Source: Clostridia bacterium
Lineage (GTDB): Bacteria; Bacillota_A; Clostridia; UMGS1883; HGM11501
Reading direction: 5' to 3'
Length of the DNA stretch: 29,459 bases
Assembly (NCBI GenBank): GCA_017536285.1
Contig: JAFXHP010000091.1
Location: forward strand, 1 to 29,459
Positions 26,193 through 29,459 of this stretch are shown piece by piece (position 1 is the stretch's first letter; each line of letters begins with the position of its first letter). The notes under the pieces were generated by a model. That model made no database searches and was not told where the DNA came from. It saw nothing but the letters and a program-made list of their open reading frames with translations. Made by a program: the position numbers and the translations under genes.

Positions 26193-26837
26193 ATGAGTAT
26201 ATTAGAACTGGAAAAGATTTCTTTTTCCTATGATGGGAAAAATTATGTCTTAAAAGATTATTCCTGCACTTTTGAGCGCGGAAAGATTTATGCAATTATA
26301 GGGAAATCCGGAGCCGGTAAAACCACACTGTTGTCTTTACTTGCAGGACTGGATAAAGTAAAGGAAGGAAAAATTCTTTACGATGGCAAAGAGGTTTCGA
26401 ATATAGACCGCTATTCTTACAGAAACAGTAATGTAGGTGTTGTATTCCAGAGCTACAATTTGTTACCTAAACTTACGGCAAAAGAAAATGTAGAGTTATC
26501 CATGGAAATATCTAAGAAGAAAATCAAGGACAAGCGTAAACGTGCAGCTGAGCTTTTGAACAAAGTGGGTCTTTTGGATGATGAAATAGACAGACGCGTA
26601 CTTAAGCTTTCAGGCGGTCAGCAGCAGCGCGTTGCTATAGCCAGAGCACTGTCTTTTGAGCCTGATATAATTTTAGCGGATGAACCTACAGGAAACCTTG
26701 ACCCCGAAACACAGAATGAAATATTAAAGATTTTCAGGAAAATAGCACAGGAAGACAATAAGTGCGTGATTGTTGTAACACATTCTGATTCTGTTGCAAG
26801 TCAGGCGGATGTTGTATACGAACTTAAAAAAAGATAG
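26193..26837 (+). CDS. ABC transporter ATPase, LolD/MacB type
   Basis: A 214-residue ATPase of normal length for the family. Walker A is GKSGAGKTT (about 38-46), the Q-loop is GVVFQSYNLLP, and the signature LSGGQQQR is complete. Walker B is ILADEPTGNLD, and the H-loop VVTHSD carries the switch His. All catalytic residues are intact, so it should drive the adjacent permease. The AGGAGG sequence overlaps the stop codon of the permease gene, 7 bases before ATG 26193, indicating translational coupling. Confidence 0.96.
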   Translation: MSILELEKISFSYDGKNYVLKDYSCTFERGKIYAIIGKSGAGKTTLLSLLAGLDKVKEGKILYDGKEVSNIDRYSYRNSNVGVVFQSYNLLPKLTAKENVELSMEISKKKIKDKRKRAAELLNKVGLLDDEIDRRVLKLSGGQQQRVAIARALSFEPDIILADEPTGNLDPETQNEILKIFRKIAQEDNKCVIVVTHSDSVASQADVVYELKKR

Positions 26838-26850
26838 GAGGCAATAAAAC

Positions 26851-27621
26851 ATGAAAAAAATAATAGGAATATTTCTTACAATTGCGGTTTTGACATGTTT
26901 GCTTGGTACAATGAGTTTTGCTAATAACAACATAATAGTTAAGCTTGATGACAAAGAATTGGTATTCGACCAGAATCCTGTTATTGTAAACGGCAGAACT
27001 ATGGTACCCTTAAGAGTAATCTTCGAGAGCCTTGGTGCAACCATTGAGTGGGACGGAGCTACACAGACTGTTACAGCAACAAAGGGAGATATTAAAGTAA
27101 TTGTTCAGGTTAATAATAACATAATGTTAAAAAACCAGGAACAGATCACATTGGATGTTGCTCCTCAGATTATTGGTTCAAGAACTTTGGTTCCTGCGAG
27201 AGCAATTTCGGAAAGCTTTAATTGTAATGTTGCATGGGATGGGGATATAAGCCTTGTTAAGATTACAACAGAGAGCTACGCTGCTGCTGATACTGCAGCA
27301 ATAAATGTATATGCAGCAGACGGAAGAGTAAAGGTTATAAAAGCATCCGATGCTGAAATTTATGCAAGATACGGCTGGAACGAAAAGACCTTTACCATGT
27401 ATGCAGCAGACGGAGGAACAATAGAAGTAAAGGAATCTGAGGTTGAAGCATACGGCCGTGTTGGATGGTTCATGTCAGAGGAAGAAGCTGCCAACGGCGG
27501 ACAGGGCCCCGGTCCTGATGGACAGGAGCCTCCGGAACCTGAAGAGCCTGAGCCACCGGCAGAGGGAAGCGGACCTATGGGAGAAAAGCCTGAAAAACCG
27601 CCAAGACCTCCTCGTCCATAA
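26851..27621 (+). CDS. Secreted stalk-domain (copper amine oxidase N-like) protein with Pro/Glu-rich tail
   Basis: A 256-residue protein with a signal peptide (MKKIIGIFLTIAVLTCLLGTM..SFA, cut near residue 24). The copper amine oxidase N-terminal-like stalk domain has two repeats: NPVIVNGRTMVPLRVIFESLGA..WDG and APQIIGSRTLVPARAISESFNC..WDG. Next are two short repeats of about 33 residues, each with YAADG and ending ARYGW or GRVGW (residues about 150-211). The last 45 residues are rich in Pro, Glu and Gly (PPEPEEPEPPAEG, PEKPPRPPRP) with no LPXTG anchor. These stalk domains are common in secreted clostridial proteins and carry no enzymatic activity. As last gene of the operon it may be cargo or partner of the preceding ABC system. 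AGGAGG precedes it. Confidence 0.88.
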   Translation: MKKIIGIFLTIAVLTCLLGTMSFANNNIIVKLDDKELVFDQNPVIVNGRTMVPLRVIFESLGATIEWDGATQTVTATKGDIKVIVQVNNNIMLKNQEQITLDVAPQIIGSRTLVPARAISESFNCNVAWDGDISLVKITTESYAAADTAAINVYAADGRVKVIKASDAEIYARYGWNEKTFTMYAADGGTIEVKESEVEAYGRVGWFMSEEEAANGGQGPGPDGQEPPEPEEPEPPAEGSGPMGEKPEKPPRPPRP

Positions 27622-27626
27622 ATATG

Positions 27627-27665
27627 AAAAGTTCTGCAAATCAAGTTTGCAGAACTTTTTTTCTT
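27627..27665 (+). terminator. Rho-independent terminator ending the 11-gene operon
   Basis: A 14-bp stem, AAAAGTTCTGCAAA (27627-27640) and TTTGCAGAACTTTT (27646-27659), encloses TCAAG and continues into a T-run. It begins 5 bases after the last stop codon of the operon and is the first strong terminator since the promoter at 14076. Confidence 0.94.
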
Positions 27666-27761
27666 GGTGATGAGAGGCGGGACGCATATTGCTTTGTAAT
27701 CTGCCTGGCTCATCGACCCAATTGCAGAGCAATTCGGTACCCGATTTCGCCGCTTTTTGCT

Positions 27762-27786
27762 AAAAACGATAATTAATCGTTTTTTT
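27762..27786 (+). terminator. Terminator-like hairpin
   Basis: AAAAACGAT (27762-27770) and ATCGTTTTT (27776-27784) enclose AATTA and run into seven T. The stem is AT-rich and short, and no plus-strand gene directly precedes it. It may be a back-up terminator or part of a repeated element. Confidence 0.6.
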
Positions 27787-27834
27787 ACGCAAAAACCCTC
27801 TTAGGGCCGGAGTCCCTTTTATCAATATGCAAAT

Positions 27835-27870
27835 AAAAAAGCCGTATACCTTTGGTATACGACCTTTTTA
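27835..27870. terminator. Two-sided terminator-like hairpin
   Basis: CGTATACC (27843-27850) and GGTATACG (27854-27861) enclose TTT. The stem is flanked by an A-run on the left and a T-run on the right with one internal mismatch, so it could terminate in either direction. The nearest minus-strand transcript is the tRNA-Leu gene. Confidence 0.6.
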
Positions 27871-27905
27871 TTTGGTACGGGGGTTCATAACGTGTCAAAA
27901 TAAAC

Positions 27906-27986
27906 TCACAAAAAGTTGGTAGCGACAGCGAGTCGTCGTGAGGGCGTTTACAACCGAGCAGGTGAGCCGAGCGTGACTTTTTGTGA
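27906..27986. repeat. Inverted-repeat-bounded element of 81 bp
   Basis: Perfect 11-bp inverted ends, TCACAAAAAGT (27906-27916) and ACTTTTTGTGA (27976-27986), bound a GC-rich core. The core has a small internal hairpin (GCGAC AGCGA GTCGTC) and two CCGAGC copies. GC content and codon texture differ from all neighbours, suggesting a dispersed intergenic repeat or small non-autonomous element. Confidence 0.55.
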
Positions 27987-28027
27987 AAGAGGAGAAGCAA
28001 GGAAGCGGGCGGATGACTTTTTTGCAT

Positions 28028-28061
28028 AAAAAAGTCGAAGCAAAGCGAACTTTGCTTCGAC
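28028..28061 (-). terminator. Terminator of the tRNA-Leu gene
   Basis: On the minus strand, GTCGAAGCAAAG (28061-28050) and CTTTGCTTCGAC (28045-28034) enclose TTCG, followed by six T. It starts 2 bases past the tRNA CCA end. A second 9-bp inverted repeat (28015-28023 with 28028-28036) overlaps its tail. Confidence 0.92.
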
Positions 28062-28062
28062 G

Positions 28063-28149
28063 TGGTGCCGGTGGCGGGACTTGAACCCGCACGCCATCGC
28101 TGGCAATGGATTTTGAGTCCACCTCGTCTGCCAATTCCAACACACCGGC
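28063..28149 (-). tRNA. tRNA-Leu, anticodon CAA
   Basis: Read on the minus strand, the acceptor stem GCCGGTG pairs with CACCGGC and the 3' CCA is encoded. The anticodon arm TGGA-CTCAAAA-TCCA places CAA at positions 34-36 (reads UUG). The long variable arm (TTGCCAGCGATGGC region) marks a class II tRNA, and the T arm GCGGGTTCAAGTCCCGC is canonical. It has its own promoter and terminator, so it forms a single-gene unit. Confidence 0.97.
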
Positions 28150-28161
28150 GTTCGATAAATT

Positions 28162-28190
28162 ATTATACAACATAAAAGGAAAAAAAGCAA
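28162..28190 (-). promoter_or_regulatory. Promoter of tRNA-Leu
   Basis: On the minus strand TTGCTT (28190-28185) and TATAAT (28167-28162) are 17 bp apart, placing transcription start about 6 bases before the tRNA. These are the same hexamers and spacing as the promoter at 13998-14026. Confidence 0.85.
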
Positions 28191-28207
28191 GCACTTTTTT
28201 TCCTTTT
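28174..28207 (-). terminator. Possible AT-rich terminator of tmcAL
   Basis: AAAAGGAAAAAAAG and its complement CTTTTTTTCCTTTT (28174-28187, 28194-28207) enclose CAAGCA, just past the tmcAL stop. The stem is long but nearly all A-T, and overlaps the -35 of the tRNA promoter, so tmcAL read-through may matter for the tRNA. Confidence 0.4.
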
Positions 28208-28213
28208 TATAAA

Positions 28214-29338
28214 TTATTTTAATACAAAGGGACTGATAAGATAATCTTCTCCGCTTTCCTTTGAAAGCATAATGTTTCGTATATCCGTTGCCCTGACATC
28301 AAGAGCAAAAGATATATTCTCCTTTTCATATGAGGAGTCAGGCTTGGTTATGATTTTTATTGAGGACTCTTTCTTGATTCGTTTAAGGATTTCAGCTCCC
28401 GTCGCATTTAACGAAAGAACTCTTGCGTAGGGAGAAAATTCGGGGATTTTTTCTCCGGAATTCAACAAAATATGCAATAATGTTCTTTTTACTCTTGACA
28501 TTGTATACCTTTTTGATTTAATATTATATAGGTAGGAATGTATATCCTTTCCGAAAGGTGTATTTTTAATGGTTGATATTAAATCCGAATCCGCCTTTCC
28601 CCGCACGATGTAGTCTTCCTTTGAAAGATTCATTACGCTGTAGGCTATTAAAGGCGAAAGGCTTTCGTAGAACAAAGGCTCCTCGGAGAAGGAATGGGGA
28701 AGATAAGCTGAAACGTCGGTTCCTTCCTTGATTTTATCTCTTATTGCACTTGCACTTAAAAAGCCTCCTGCATCAATAGGAGAATCGTGTGCAACGGTAC
28801 GCTTTATACATACGGGTGTGATTTTGGAACCAAGTGAATTTATGGCACCGATGTAGTCTGTGGCGAGAAGATCATTAGGATCTTCGGTAAAGGGAAGACG
28901 GCAGTTTTCCAATGTTATCATTTTCGCTCTCGGATAGGGCATACCGCCTGCGATAAGGGTTTTTAATATGCGTTTGAATTCTGCAGTTTCTTCAAAGGAT
29001 GCGATTTTTTTAAGAAACTCGATATCGCCTGATTCCGAGCCGAAGGAAAGCGTGTCAACCACATTTAATTCGTTTAATATTTTAACTGCACCAAAGGCAA
29101 AATCCCTGCTTGATGCAGTAGAGTATAAAAAAGGGAGCTCTAAGACAAGGTCGGCACCCGATAAAGTTGCCGCCTTTGCACGGGCAAACTTTGAATAGAT
29201 GGCAGCTTCACCTCGCTGAACAAAGCTTCCTGACATAATGACGATTACGGCATCTGAAAACTTTTTGGTTTCTTCTATATGGAACTTATGACCCGAATGA
29301 AACGGATTGTATTCTGCGATTATTGCCGCAATTTTCAT
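28214..29338 (-). CDS. tmcAL: tRNA(Met) cytidine acetate ligase (YlbM family)
   Basis: A 374-residue nucleotidyltransferase-fold protein. The N-terminus [20 protein letters not shown] contains the HXGH-type ATP site. [38 protein letters not shown] is the family hallmark, split here by one extra residue. FGSESGD, DYIGAI and [12 protein letters not shown] (the ISTS-like loop) follow. Bacillus TmcAL uses ATP and acetate to make N4-acetylcytidine at the wobble position of elongator tRNA-Met. Full length and intact motifs are seen. AAAGGGG lies 7 bases before the ATG at 29338. It is divergent from pta, the usual clostridial neighbourhood, where the enzyme's acetate substrate links it to acetate metabolism. 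Confidence 0.95.
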   Translation of the reverse strand: [374 protein letters not shown]

Positions 29339-29368
29339 ATTGCCACCCCTTTCTTAAATCTGTTTATT

Positions 29369-29397
29369 ATTTTATATCAATATATAATAAAAATCAA
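29369..29397 (-). promoter_or_regulatory. Promoter of tmcAL
   Basis: On the minus strand TTGATT (29397-29392) and TAAAAT (29374-29369) are separated by 17 bp. A divergent -10 for the plus-strand gene, TATAAT at 29383-29388, lies inside the spacer, so the two transcription starts would face away from overlapping polymerase sites. That plus-strand box has no good -35. Confidence 0.65.
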
Positions 29398-29422
29398 TAT
29401 TTTTCTGAAAGAAGGAGAAAAA

Positions 29423-29459
29423 ATGAGCACATTTCTTGAAAAAACAATCGAAAGAGCAA
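29423..29459 (+). CDS. pta: Start of a probable phosphate acetyltransferase gene (3' end outside window)
   Basis: Only the first 12 codons are present (MSTFLEKTIERA) behind a strong GAAGGAG 7 bases upstream. Phosphate acetyltransferases often open with FLEKIxERAK, and pta-ackA next to a divergent tmcAL is a common clostridial arrangement. The call rests on these two points only. Confidence 0.55.
   Translation, partial: MSTFLEKTIERA

Larger units (their letters stand above)
27664..28027. other. Gene-free intergenic stretch rich in hairpins
   Basis: No credible gene is seen in the roughly 400 bases between the operon terminator and the tRNA gene. Open frames here on both strands are short, lack ribosome binding sites, and have unnatural Arg/Ser/His/Pro-rich composition. 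The stretch holds two terminator-like hairpins (27762-27786 and 27835-27870), an inverted repeat (27906-27986), and a GC-richer segment at 27664-27760. That segment includes short inverted pieces (ATTGC..GCAAT; GGCGGGA..TTTCGCC) which I could not fold into a proper tRNA. Confidence 0.6.

Noticed and set aside
27664..27740. tRNA-like segment (GGCGGGA pairing with TTTCGCC)
   Set aside because: End pairing is possible with two wobbles, but no T-loop TTCRA, D-arm or anticodon arm can be fitted on either strand.
27895..28194. Minus-strand open frames overlapping tRNA-Leu
   Set aside because: They cover the tRNA and its terminator and have no ribosome binding site.
1..29459. CRISPR array, insertion sequence, prophage or integrase
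   Set aside because: No regularly spaced repeats with unique spacers, transposase or phage genes were seen on either strand.

Overview
The window looks like chromosomal DNA of a low-GC, endospore-forming member of the Clostridia. The grounds are the spore genes spoVAC and spoVAD, strong AGGAGG-type ribosome binding sites, Gram-positive style promoters (TTGNNN, 17 bp, TATAAT), the tmcAL/pta neighbourhood, a bacterial RNase P RNA, and carbohydrate genes (a large glycoside hydrolase and a GH36 alpha-galactosidase) that suit a plant-polysaccharide or gut niche. The species cannot be named from the sequence.

Layout. Bases 1-5563: the 3' part of a large glycoside hydrolase, an Lrp/AsnC regulator, alanine racemase, and an alpha-galactosidase with its own control region (21-bp-spaced direct repeats plus a 14-bp-arm palindrome). 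Bases 5566-7773: a promoter driving comF, a CpsB/YwqE-type PHP phosphatase and a DUF4956 membrane protein, closed by a UACG-loop terminator. Bases 7771-9228 (minus): spoVAC-spoVAD with no spoVAE after them. Bases 9381-12063: a ClpE-type unfoldase, then the RNase P RNA gene. Bases 12062-13954 (minus): a membrane-anchored nucleotide-sugar dehydratase/epimerase of the FlaA1/PglF/CapD type.

Bases 14076-27665 hold the most interesting part: eleven plus-strand genes packed with overlaps or gaps of at most about 35 bp, ending at one clear terminator. They encode two half-size ABC exporters whose active-site residues are complementary (heterodimer with one degenerate ATP site), a protein made of two tandem methyltransferase units with a 350-residue period, a tail-anchored degenerate PP2C-like protein, an SLC13-type transporter, an HtrA protease, and a HemN/HemW-like radical SAM enzyme. 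A second module follows: a small membrane protein with hexapeptide repeats, a MacB/FtsX-like permease with Gly/Pro-rich loops, its ATPase, and a secreted stalk-domain protein with a Pro/Glu tail. I do not recognise this combination as a named system. The parts suggest making or modifying, then exporting, something at the cell surface under anaerobic conditions, but that is inference.

Bases 27664-28062 carry no gene but several hairpins and inverted repeats. The end of the window holds tRNA-Leu(CAA) and tmcAL on the minus strand and the first codons of a probable pta gene on the plus strand.
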